Part shown: piece after piece, positions 1 through 10,152 of the stretch | Layout of the letters: each line of letters begins with the position of its first letter | Numbering within the stretch: the first letter of the stretch is position 1 | Source: an uncultured Rhodocyclaceae bacterium | GTDB lineage: Bacteria > Pseudomonadota > Gammaproteobacteria > Burkholderiales > Rhodocyclaceae | DNA: 19,350 nt | NCBI GenBank assembly: GCA_937892345.1 | Contig: CALAGF010000342.1 | Span: forward strand, 1-19,350 | Reading direction: 5' to 3' | Made by a program: the position numbers and the translations under genes | The notes under the pieces: generated by a model | Told to the model about the DNA's origin: nothing | What the model saw: only the letters and a program-made list of their open reading frames with translations | The model's database searches: none

Positions 1-46
1 TACACAGGCGAAGACACTCTTTCCCTACACGACGCTCTTCCGATCT
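1..46 (+). other. Illumina sequencing adapter left on the contig end
   Basis: This is not genomic sequence. Positions 14-46 match the 33-base Illumina TruSeq read 1 primer site. Positions 6-13 (AGGCGAAG) match TruSeq HT i5 index D505 as I remember it. Positions 1-5 (TACAC) match the end of the P5 flow-cell sequence. Genomic sequence begins at 47, exactly in frame inside acnB, so the library insert was ligated there. Confidence 0.97.
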
Positions 47-412
47 GGTCTTCTTCAGGCCTTCGGCAGCAACCGGGCCGCAGGTGCCGCAAGCCAGCAG
101 GTCGATCAGCGGCTTGACGTTGTAACCGCCGAGCATGGTGCCCAGCAGTTCGGTCGCTTTTTCCTTGGAGATCAGCGCACAGGCTTCTTCACCCTTGGCG
201 ACCTTGGCCAGGAATTCAGCCTTGACCTTGGCGGCATCGTCCACGCCAGCCGGCACGCGGTAGGTGATCAATTCAACCAGGGCGGCTTCTTCGCCGGCCG
301 GGGGGTTCTTCAGCAGGGCGACCAGCTCGGTGGTCTGCTGCTTGGACAGGGGCAGCGGGGGGATACCGAGGGCAGCACGTTCTGCAACGTGGGCACGATA
401 GGCTTCAAGCAC
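47..412 (-). CDS. acnB: Aconitate hydratase B, N-terminal fragment (5' partial gene)
   Basis: AcnB is the main TCA-cycle aconitase (citrate to isocitrate, [4Fe-4S] enzyme) and often also dehydrates 2-methylisocitrate. The reading frame is open for 122 codons and is cut by adapter at 47. The product begins MLEAYRAHVAERAALGI. It contains LLKNPPAGEEA, YRVPAGVDDAA and ELLGTMLGGYNVKPLIDLL, all typical of the N-terminal HEAT-like domain of AcnB. The start is GTG at 412-410, preceded by AAAGGA (425-420) seven bases upstream. The Fe-S-binding and catalytic domains (of a protein of about 860 residues) lie beyond the contig. The gene diverges from transaldolase across a long intergenic region. I am sure of the family; nothing can be said about the missing part. 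Confidence 0.95.
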
Positions 413-627
413 GGCGACTTCCTTTCGTAAAGGGTTGCTCTAGGGGAAATGAATATTCTACGACATCGGCGACAGCCAGATGATTCACGAAAAATCTAAC
501 CCCAGCCGCCGCCAGCGAGTCTTATATATATTATATGTTTCATCATCGGCTTTCCAGTGATCGACGCAGGACAGCGTGGTTTTGCTCAATATTTAAGCAC
601 ACACCCCAAATCCCTTTTGGTTCAGTG

Positions 628-689
628 CATTACGGAAACTATCCCGAAGTTGTCCACAGATTTGCTCGACACAAACGGGGATAAATCAC
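628..689 (+). repeat. Intergenic repeat element, copy 1, with DnaA-box-like core
   Basis: This ~62 bp unit matches 790-852 over its whole length, at roughly two thirds identity by eye. It contains TTGTCCACA (650-658), one mismatch from the DnaA consensus TTATCCACA, flanked by an inverted pair TATCCCG (640-646) and CGGGGATA (677-684). Function is unknown; the layout suggests a protein-binding dyad. Confidence 0.65.
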
Positions 690-789
690 GCAAACCCACA
701 ATCCGGATCAGCATTGCCAAATCGCAAAACCATCCAAGGCGACGCTGCACAATAAACAGGCAATCCATTTTTTTCCTTGCGGGACAAGG

Positions 790-852
790 CATTGCAACAA
801 CTACCCCGAGCTTATCCACAGCCTTGTCCGACCGTATCGGGGATAAATTCAC
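790..852 (+). repeat. Intergenic repeat element, copy 2, with perfect DnaA box
   Basis: This is the second copy of the 628-689 unit. It carries TTATCCACA (812-820), the exact E. coli DnaA-box consensus, between TACCCCG (802-808) and CGGGGATAA (838-846). Its right end overlaps the -35 of the candidate tal promoter, so a protein bound here could repress or activate tal. That last point is inference. Confidence 0.65.
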
Positions 853-876
853 TGAATGCGCCCAGGCTGCTAGACT
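848..876 (+). promoter_or_regulatory. Candidate sigma-70 promoter for tal
   Basis: TTCACT (848-853), a 17-base spacer and TAGACT (871-876). Each hexamer matches four of six consensus bases. It would start RNA near 883, about 23 bases before the tal ATG, and its -35 sits on the edge of repeat copy 2. Weak by sequence alone. Confidence 0.35.
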
Positions 877-905
877 CGCGTTTTTTGTTTACCGACGAAC
901 GATCT

Positions 906-1943
906 ATGTCCCGCATCGCTGCAATTTCCCGCTTCGGCCAGCAAATCTGGCTCGACAATCTTTCCCGCCAATTGCTGGACTCCGGAGAACTCGCCCGCTG
1001 GATTGCCGACGATGCCATTGCCGGCGTCACCTCCAATCCGGCCATTTTTTACAATGCCATCCGTACCGATGTCGCTTACCTGGCCGCCACCGCCGAGCTC
1101 AAGTCTTCGCCACTCGATGCCGAACAGCGTTTTGAAACGCTGGTGCTACCCGATGTGCAACGCGCCTGCGATCTGTTTCTGCCCTTGCACACGCAAAGCG
1201 CTGGCAGTGCCGGCTTCGTCAGTTTCGAGGTTTCGCCAACCCTGGCCGACAATGCTGCCGGCACCCTTGCCGCTGCTCGCCGCCTCTGGCAAGCCATTGA
1301 CCGACCGAACGCCATGATCAAGATTCCGGCAACCGCTGCCGGCCTCAGTGCCATCACCGATGCGATTGCGGATGGCATCAATGTCAATGTGACGCTGATT
1401 TTTTCCCCCGGCCAACTGGCAGCGGTGCAGGCGGCCTACCAGAGCGGCATTGAACGCCGTTTTGCTGCCGGACAGCCCGTTGACCGCATTGCTTCGGTCG
1501 CCAGCGTCTTCATCAGCCGCCTGGACAGCCTGCTCGATCCCAAGTTGCCCCCTGCCCTGCAAGGCAAAACGGCCATCGCCATGGCGCGACAAGCCTTTGC
1601 CGACTGGCATGCGCTGCCGCAGTTGCCCGGCAATGCGCGTCAGCAAATGCTGCTCTGGGCCTCCACCTCGTCCAAAAACCCGGCTTACCGCGACGTCATC
1701 TACGTTGAACAACTGATTGGCGCCGGTACGGTCAACACGGTGCCGGATGCCACTCTCGCCGCTTTCCGCGATCATGGCGAGGCTGCGGACACGCTGGGCA
1801 GCGAGGCCGAACAGCGCGTGGCTCAGTTGGCAGGCGTGGCGGCGCTGGGCATCGACCTGGACCAAGTAGGGGACACCTTGCAGGCCGCCGGTCTCAAGCA
1901 GTTTGATGACGCCTTTGCCCAGTTGCTCGATCTGGTCCGCTGA
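906..1943 (+). CDS. tal: Transaldolase
   Basis: Transaldolase moves a dihydroxyacetone unit from sedoheptulose-7-phosphate to glyceraldehyde-3-phosphate in the non-oxidative pentose phosphate pathway, in the cytoplasm. The 345-residue product has the family's N-terminal GVTSNPAIF (residues 40-48). The Schiff-base lysine is K139 in AMIKIPAT, and GINVNVTLIFS (157-167) and LLWASTSSKNPAY are also present. Length and motifs fit the longer bacterial Tal group often annotated tal in pentose phosphate or Calvin-cycle operons. I chose the ATG at 906 because the protein then begins MSRIAAISRFGQQIWLD, as homologues do. The longer open frame from 777 would add repeat-derived residues. No strong ribosome binding site is visible. 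The next gene starts three bases after the stop, so the two are probably co-transcribed. Confidence 0.93.
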   Translation: MSRIAAISRFGQQIWLDNLSRQLLDSGELARWIADDAIAGVTSNPAIFYNAIRTDVAYLAATAELKSSPLDAEQRFETLVLPDVQRACDLFLPLHTQSAGSAGFVSFEVSPTLADNAAGTLAAARRLWQAIDRPNAMIKIPATAAGLSAITDAIADGINVNVTLIFSPGQLAAVQAAYQSGIERRFAAGQPVDRIASVASVFISRLDSLLDPKLPPALQGKTAIAMARQAFADWHALPQLPGNARQQMLLWASTSSKNPAYRDVIYVEQLIGAGTVNTVPDATLAAFRDHGEAADTLGSEAEQRVAQLAGVAALGIDLDQVGDTLQAAGLKQFDDAFAQLLDLVR

Positions 1944-1946
1944 TCA

Positions 1947-2333
1947 ATGAACAAGTATCCGTGGTGGCGGATTGCCCCGTTCTGGATTTGCCTGCTTGGC
2001 GTCCTCACCCTGTCGCTGCTGCCCGGTACGCAAAATCTGCCGTCCACCGGTTGGGACAAGAGCAATCACGCGCTGGCTTTTGCCGCCTTGTACCTGCTGG
2101 CCGATCTGGCCTACCCCCGGCACATCGTGCGCTTGTTCATTGCTCTGCTGGCCTTTGGCGGATTGATTGAAATCCTGCAAAGCATGACCGGCTATCGCTT
2201 TGCCGAATGGGCCGATCTGCTGGCAGACGCTATCGGACTGGGTTTCGGCGGCGTGGCCAGCTGGCTGCGAAATCGCTGTTGCAGATCATCGACGAACCAA
2301 TCCGCGGCCACCTGTTCAAAGTCCGGTCAATAG
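1947..2333 (+). CDS. VanZ-like family small membrane protein
   Basis: A 128-residue hydrophobic protein with about four predicted membrane helices: roughly residues 8-24, 40-56, 60-75 and 88-104. It carries typical VanZ-like features: a SLLPGTQNLP stretch after helix 1, WDKSNHALAFAALYLL, and GGLIEILQSMTGYRFAEWADLLADAIGLGFG. VanZ-like proteins are widespread. Apart from VanZ itself (teicoplanin resistance) their function is unknown, and nothing here suggests antibiotic resistance. The start is three bases after the tal stop. The tail after about residue 108 is polar with several cysteines and is not conserved-looking. Confidence 0.8.
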   Translation: MNKYPWWRIAPFWICLLGVLTLSLLPGTQNLPSTGWDKSNHALAFAALYLLADLAYPRHIVRLFIALLAFGGLIEILQSMTGYRFAEWADLLADAIGLGFGGVASWLRNRCCRSSTNQSAATCSKSGQ

Positions 2334-2352
2334 CCTGATTGTGGAAAATCCC

Positions 2353-2784
2353 ATGGATAACGAGCAGATTGTCGCCAAGCTCCGTCAGGACCATGCCTAT
2401 ATGGTGGCCCTGATGGAGCGCATAGGTACTTTGTGCACCCAGACTCAGGCACGCAGCGATTGCAACGCTTGTCCCTCCGAGCACCACAGTCTCTGCCAGG
2501 ACACGCTGGAGCAGTTGATCCTGCGCTTTGCCGATGTCACCTTGCGCCACAATCTGGTCGAATCCGCCTGCATGTCGGATCGCGTTCCCCGCGAACACCG
2601 GCAGGCGCACAACGAAGCCCATCTGGCAATTGCCAAGGAAATCCAGGCGATCCGTCAGCTTTTCCGCAAGGATGGCAACGGGATTGCGGCTATCCAGCAG
2701 GTGGGTCAGGTACTGGCCATGCTGCGCAAACATCTTCTCGAATACGATCAGCCGCTGGAAAGCTACCTGCTGGCCACCAGCTGA
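2353..2784 (+). CDS. Hemerythrin-like protein with extra cysteine cluster
   Basis: A 143-residue helical protein whose ligand pattern fits hemerythrin-type di-iron proteins: H14, H66 and E70 (HNLVE), H82 and H86 (HRQAH), H127 and D132 (HLLEYD). Such proteins bind O2 or NO, or sense iron or oxygen, in the cytoplasm. Between helices A and B is an insertion with C28, C37, C40 and C48 (includes CNACP), which is not part of the usual fold and could bind a metal or form disulfides. The ATG at 2353 gives MDNEQIVAKLRQDH; an in-frame GTG at 2341 is an alternative start. The gene follows the VanZ-like gene by 19 bases and overlaps the end of the convergent YkgJ-like gene by 22 bases. The hemerythrin call rests on spacing of ligands, not on close similarity. 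Confidence 0.7.
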   Translation: MDNEQIVAKLRQDHAYMVALMERIGTLCTQTQARSDCNACPSEHHSLCQDTLEQLILRFADVTLRHNLVESACMSDRVPREHRQAHNEAHLAIAKEIQAIRQLFRKDGNGIAAIQQVGQVLAMLRKHLLEYDQPLESYLLATS

Positions 2785-3101
2785 TCATCCAGCGGCGGCA
2801 AACCGCAACGCCGTCGCGCCTGATTGCAGGCCGCATGTTCCGTATCAAATTCCCGGCAGGGTGACGGTCGACCGTCGTAAATCGTGCAATTCACTGAAAC
2901 CCCCACCGTACCGGCCAGTGCGACACAGCGCGGCGGCGAATCGTCCGTTCCCTGCATGCGCACCATCGCCGGGGTCAGCGGCATGCTCATTGCCAGCGGC
3001 ACGCCGGCCCCCCAGGCAAATGCGCCACCGGCCAGTTCCGCCGGATGAAAATCCACGCGCAGACTGGCACAGCAGGCACCGCAGGTTTGGCAAACACTCA
3101 T
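2763..3101 (-). CDS. YkgJ-family cysteine-cluster protein (putative Zn/Fe-binding)
   Basis: A 112-residue protein of the YkgJ/UPF0153 family, thought to bind zinc or iron-sulfur through conserved cysteines; the biochemical role is not established. Visible are the N-terminal CQTCGACC (C4, C7, C10, C11), a central RCVAL, and the signature CTIYDGRPSPCREF, followed by two more cysteines. The start at 3101 was chosen because it overlaps the upstream methyltransferase stop as ATGA, a translational-coupling arrangement. A longer frame from 3125 would place extra residues before the cluster. It is the last gene of a dusC operon, and its 3' end overlaps the convergent hemerythrin-like gene. Confidence 0.85.
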   Translation of the reverse strand: MSVCQTCGACCASLRVDFHPAELAGGAFAWGAGVPLAMSMPLTPAMVRMQGTDDSPPRCVALAGTVGVSVNCTIYDGRPSPCREFDTEHAACNQARRRCGLPPLDDQLVASR

Positions 3102-3763
3102 CCAAAATCCACCCGGCAACGCCATAAACTGTGCCCTGAAATGAGGTATTTTTTCTCAAAAGGCGTGAGCGGATCATCGGTCGCATAAGCTTCGGCAACG
3201 ACCGCCTGGCCGGAAAGCCGGGTCAGCGCCAAGGCCATTTCCTCGATGTAGATCTGCCAGTTGCTGCGACATTCCAGTTGCCCGCCCAGCGTGCGCCAAA
3301 CAGGAAAAACTGCATGCCCATGCCAGCGCCGTGCCAGATGCCCGATTTTCGGCCAGGGATTGGGATACAGGTTGTAATGGCGGGCAAGGTGAATGCCGTG
3401 CTCCGCCAGCAAGCGCCAGAAATCGACCAGATCGGCGCGGATCAGGGCGGCATTTTCAGGAAGCGGCAAGGGCTTGCCCCGCGCAATACGGTCGACCGAC
3501 TGATCAACACCAAAAACAAAATGATCGGGATAGGTGGCGGCAATGCGCAAGGTGCTCCAGCCCACGCCACACCCGGCATCAAGAATGATCGGCGCCTGCG
3601 GGTTGAAAGCTGCATGCGCGGCCAGCGCAGCAGCGAAGGCTGTACGGTTGTAATCGAGTACCGGCTTGCGAAAAGGATGATCGAGGTGGCGTTGCAGCAA
3701 AGCCGGCAAGTCCTCGTGCGGTCCCTGCTGTGCACTGCTGATGAAGCGTGAATTGCCGTCCAT
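3098..3763 (-). CDS. TrmB-like SAM-dependent methyltransferase
   Basis: A 221-residue class I methyltransferase. The SAM-binding motif I is LDAGCGVGWS (residues 61-70), with the acidic motif II in FGVDQS (84-89). NLYPNPWPK (131-139) resembles the FPDPWPK motif of tRNA (guanine-N7)-methyltransferase TrmB. The N-terminal HPFRKPVLDYNR and the C-terminal NWQIYIEEM also recall that family. It differs from canonical TrmB in the lysine/histidine-rich stretch after PWPK, so it may be a paralogue with another RNA substrate. It begins 12 bases after the dusC stop and its stop overlaps the YkgJ start. A tRNA-modification role is suggested by both motif and neighbour, but the methylated base is unknown. 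Confidence 0.75.
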   Translation of the reverse strand: MDGNSRFISSAQQGPHEDLPALLQRHLDHPFRKPVLDYNRTAFAAALAAHAAFNPQAPIILDAGCGVGWSTLRIAATYPDHFVFGVDQSVDRIARGKPLPLPENAALIRADLVDFWRLLAEHGIHLARHYNLYPNPWPKIGHLARRWHGHAVFPVWRTLGGQLECRSNWQIYIEEMALALTRLSGQAVVAEAYATDDPLTPFEKKYLISGHSLWRCRVDFG

Positions 3764-3775
3764 GGTCCGTCCCTT

Positions 3776-4756
3776 TCAGCTTGCCGCTGGCAGACCGTCG
3801 AGGCTTTGCAGGATGCCGGCGGCGAGTAATTGCCGGTCAATATCCTCCGCAGCCTTGATCGGACGCAGCGTTTGATAGAGCGTCTCTGCTTCGGGGTAAT
3901 GCCGGCGCAGCAACATCAACCATTGCTTGATCCGCCCCCCGGCATGGACAGGCAGCACGCGCTGGCGAACGCCTGACCAGTAAGTGGCAATGGCGGGCTG
4001 CAAGAGCGGCCAGCAGCCGGCTACGGTATCCGCCAGATCGCCCCGGATTTTGCGTGGCAGCAGCGGATCGGCCAGCGCGCCCCGACCGATCATGATGTCC
4101 GGGCACGCGCTTTCCTGCTGACAGCGCCGATGGTCGTCTACGGTCCACACCTCGCCATTGGCAATAATCGGAATCCGCACGGCTGCCCGCACGCGGTCAA
4201 TCTGCGCCCACTTGGCCGGCGGCTTGTAGCCATCAACCTTGGTTCGGCCATGCACGATCAATTCATCCACCCCACCCGCCTCAATCGCCTGCGCACAATC
4301 GACGGCCAGCGACGCATCGTTGATCCCCAAACGCATTTTTGCGGTAAACGGGATGTCGACCGGAATCATCGCCCGCATCGCGCTGACAATACTGTTCAAC
4401 AGTTGGGGTTCGCCCAGCAGCGCCGAACCGCCGCGATGGCGAAATACCGAGGGCGCCGGGCAGCCAAAATTGATATCAATGCCCGCCGGCCGGTGCTTCA
4501 CCAGTCGCCGCGCATTGGCCGCCATGAAATGCGGATCGGAACCCAGCAACTGCACACGCATCGGTGTACCGCAAGGCGTCCGGCTGGCCTGAAGCAACTC
4601 GGGGCAGGTTCGCAGGAAAGTCCGGTTGGGCAACACGCTTTCAGTCACCCGGACAAATTCGCAAATACCCCAGTCGTAGCCGCCAAGCGCCGTCAGCACA
4701 TCCCGCATCAGCGGGTCGGCCAGACCTTCCATGGGCGCAAGCAGAATTCTCGACAT
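3776..4756 (-). CDS. dusC: tRNA-dihydrouridine(16) synthase DusC
   Basis: An FMN enzyme that reduces a uridine in the tRNA D-loop to dihydrouridine (U16 in the DusC class). The 326-residue product starts MSRILLAPMEGLADPLMRDV. It carries INFGCPAP with the catalytic cysteine C99 (E. coli DusC uses C98), then the TIM-barrel motifs FTAKMRLG, LIVHGRTKVDGY and IPIIANGEV, and GRGALADPLL, which helps bind FMN phosphate. The VRVTESVLPNR segment and the C-terminal helical domain place it nearer DusC than DusA or DusB. It is the first gene of a minus-strand operon with the methyltransferase and YkgJ-like genes. It diverges from the response regulator across about 150 bases. Confidence 0.93.
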   Translation of the reverse strand: MSRILLAPMEGLADPLMRDVLTALGGYDWGICEFVRVTESVLPNRTFLRTCPELLQASRTPCGTPMRVQLLGSDPHFMAANARRLVKHRPAGIDINFGCPAPSVFRHRGGSALLGEPQLLNSIVSAMRAMIPVDIPFTAKMRLGINDASLAVDCAQAIEAGGVDELIVHGRTKVDGYKPPAKWAQIDRVRAAVRIPIIANGEVWTVDDHRRCQQESACPDIMIGRGALADPLLPRKIRGDLADTVAGCWPLLQPAIATYWSGVRQRVLPVHAGGRIKQWLMLLRRHYPEAETLYQTLRPIKAAEDIDRQLLAAGILQSLDGLPAAS

Positions 4757-4909
4757 CGGTAGCCTTGGGGAATGCGGAAAAGCCGCGCATTATCCCGGAA
4801 TGGCCGCGAGGATGCGAGTTGCCCACCAAAGCCGTTTCATGCTGGATCGGTTAAAGTAAGCGCCCCGGCTTGTCCTTGCCGCGCCGACTCTCCATCACAG
4901 GTCACAAAC

Positions 4910-6017
4910 ATGGTGCTACCCAACGAAAAACCTACCGTTCTGGTGGTTGATGATTCTGCCGACAACCTGACGCTGATGAGCGCGCTGCTGAAGGATAGCT
5001 ACAAGGTCAAGGTTGCCAATCATGGGGAGCGCGCCCTGAAAATCATGCAGGGCGAACAATTGCCTGATCTGATCCTGCTGGACATCATGATGCCCGACAT
5101 CGACGGCTACGAGGTTTGCCAGCGACTCAAGCAGGAGATTCGGACACGCGACATTCCGATCATTTTCCTGACGGCCAAGACTCAGGTTGAAGACGAAAAA
5201 CGCGGCCTGGAACTGGGCGCGGTGGACTACATCACCAAGCCCATCAGCCCGCCCATCGTGCTCGCCCGGGTCAAAACCCAACTGCAACTCAAAGCCGCCG
5301 CGGATTTCCTGAAGGACCAGAATGCCTATCTGGAGCAGGAAGTCGCCAGCCGTACACGTGAAATCACCGCGATTCAGGATGTCACCATTCTGGCCATGGC
5401 CTCACTCGCGGAAACACGCGACTCAGACACCGGAAATCACATCCGCCGTACCCAGTACTACGTCAAGGCGCTTGCCGAGCAGTTGCGCACTCACCCCCGT
5501 TTTGCAGCGGTACTGACCGACGAATTCATCGCCACCCTGTTCAAATCCGCGCCACTGCACGATATCGGCAAGGTAGGTATTCCGGATCGCATCCTGCTCA
5601 AGCCCGGTCGGTTTGGTTGCGACGCCATCCAGCATGCCGAAACCGCGCTCGGCATGGACGTCGCATTCCTGAGCATGGCCAAGGATATTGCGTTGTCGCA
5701 TCAGGAAAAATGGGATGGTTCCGGCTATCCGCAGGGACTCGCTGGCGAGGCGATTCCCGTCTCCGCCCGCCTGATGGCGGTTGCCGATGTCTATGACGCG
5801 CTGATCAGCCGCCGGGTCTACAAATCCGGCATGCCGCACGAAAAAGCCGTGGGCATCATTATCGAAGGGCGCGCCACCCACTTCGATCCGGACATGGTCG
5901 ATGCCTTCGTGGAAATCCAGGCCAGTTTCCAGACCATCGCCGGCCATTACGCGGACTCCGATGCCGACATCGAGCGCAAGGCTGACTACCTCTCGCAAGC
6001 GATTCAAACGCCAGACC

Positions 6018-6025
<8 letters not shown>
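4910..6025 (+). CDS. Response regulator with HD-GYP domain (RpfG-like), HD-GYP internally shortened
   Basis: A 371-residue two-domain protein. The REC domain (about 8-125) has acidic pocket D14/D15, phospho-acceptor D58 (LLDIMMP), T88 and K110. A short helical linker leads to an HD-GYP domain (about 155-345), which in active members hydrolyses c-di-GMP. Present are LHDIGK (H217, D218, K221), SHQEKWDGSGYP (H264; GYP 272-274) and ADVYDAL (D293). After LKPGRF the sequence jumps straight to GCDAIQHAE, whereas relatives have about 14 residues there including the MKTH motif, whose histidine is a metal ligand. Activity is therefore doubtful. The start at 4910 puts the REC domain at the N-terminus; upstream codons read through the dusC leader. 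The stop overlaps the next gene's start by eight bases, implying co-translation with the hybrid kinase. Confidence 0.9.
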
Positions 6026-9656
<3,631 letters not shown>

Positions 9657-9660
9657 ACCC

Positions 9661-10089
9661 ATGCTGCGCCTGGTCCTCGATACCAACGTCGTTCTCGATC
9701 TTTTCCACTGGGGCAACGTTGATGCGGTGCCCATCATGGCTGCACTGGAAGCCGGAGAGATCGAATGTCTGGTCGACGCGCGCACGCTAGACGAATTGCG
9801 CCGCGTGCTCACCTATCCCCAACTCAAGCTCACCGCGGAAATGATTCGCGAGCGCTACGCGCGCTATCACGGGCTGGTCACGGAAATTTCCGCAGGAGAA
9901 TCGCCGCCGTTGCCGCGCTGCAAAGATCCTGACGACCAGAAATTTCTTGAACTGGCCGCACGCAGTCAGGCCGATATTCTGGTCAGCAAGGACGAGGCGC
10001 TGCTGAAATTGCGGGGGCGCACGAAACTGAATTTCCAGATCGTCAAACCGGGTGCGGCGTGCAAGCTGTTGGCAGCCATGCCAACATAA
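9661..10089 (+). CDS. PIN-domain protein (putative toxin, COG1569-like)
   Basis: A 142-residue PIN-fold protein. PIN proteins are Mg-dependent ribonucleases, and many are toxins of VapBC-type pairs. It starts LVLDTNVVLDL with D7, has E45 in the TLDELRRVL helix, and CKDPDDQKFLELAARSQADILVSKDEALL with D91/D92, D105 and D111. This layout is typical of proteins annotated as a toxin component of the PIN family, and an acidic catalytic pocket is intact. No antitoxin-like small gene precedes it: the hybrid kinase ends five bases upstream, so the two are probably co-transcribed. A role in RNA processing rather than toxicity is equally possible. Confidence 0.82.
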   Translation: MLRLVLDTNVVLDLFHWGNVDAVPIMAALEAGEIECLVDARTLDELRRVLTYPQLKLTAEMIRERYARYHGLVTEISAGESPPLPRCKDPDDQKFLELAARSQADILVSKDEALLKLRGRTKLNFQIVKPGAACKLLAAMPT

Positions 10090-10103
10090 AAAATATTCGC
10101 ATT

Positions 10104-10133
10104 TTGTTAGATTTGATACTAATATTATTTAAT
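10104..10133 (+). promoter_or_regulatory. Candidate promoter of the hydrogenase operon
   Basis: The 63-base gap after the PIN gene is strikingly AT-rich against its surroundings. TTGTTA (10104-10109), an 18-base spacer and TTTAAT (10128-10133) resemble a sigma-70 promoter, with RNA starting near 10140. AGGGTG (10143-10148) is a plausible ribosome binding site for the ATG at 10153. No -24/-12 sigma-54 promoter was seen, although many uptake-hydrogenase operons use one. Confidence 0.5.
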
Positions 10134-10152
10134 ACTTCTTTCAGGGTGCCTC

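Larger units (their letters stand above)
413..905. other. Long divergent intergenic region between acnB and tal
   Basis: About 490 bases hold no convincing gene. The acnB side has a very AT-rich run (521-537) that includes a TATAAT on the minus strand (535-530), a possible -10 for acnB with no good -35. The tal side has two copies of a ~62 bp element (628-689 and 790-852) with DnaA-box-like cores, and a candidate tal promoter at 848-876. A short inverted repeat CCAAA/TTTGG lies near 606-620. Open frames here have no recognisable protein content. Confidence 0.6.

Noticed and set aside
622..852. Minus-strand open frame of 76 codons with internal repeats (DLSPFVSSKSVDNFG / NLSPIRSDKAVDKLG)
   Set aside because: The protein repeats come directly from the two DnaA-box-like DNA elements read in the same frame. 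There is no recognisable domain or ribosome binding site.
777..905. N-terminal extension of transaldolase
   Set aside because: The extra residues cross repeat copy 2 and the candidate promoter and have no family counterpart; the ATG at 906 gives the standard N-terminus.
9661..10089. Complete toxin-antitoxin locus
   Set aside because: Only the PIN protein is present; no antitoxin-sized gene lies on either side.
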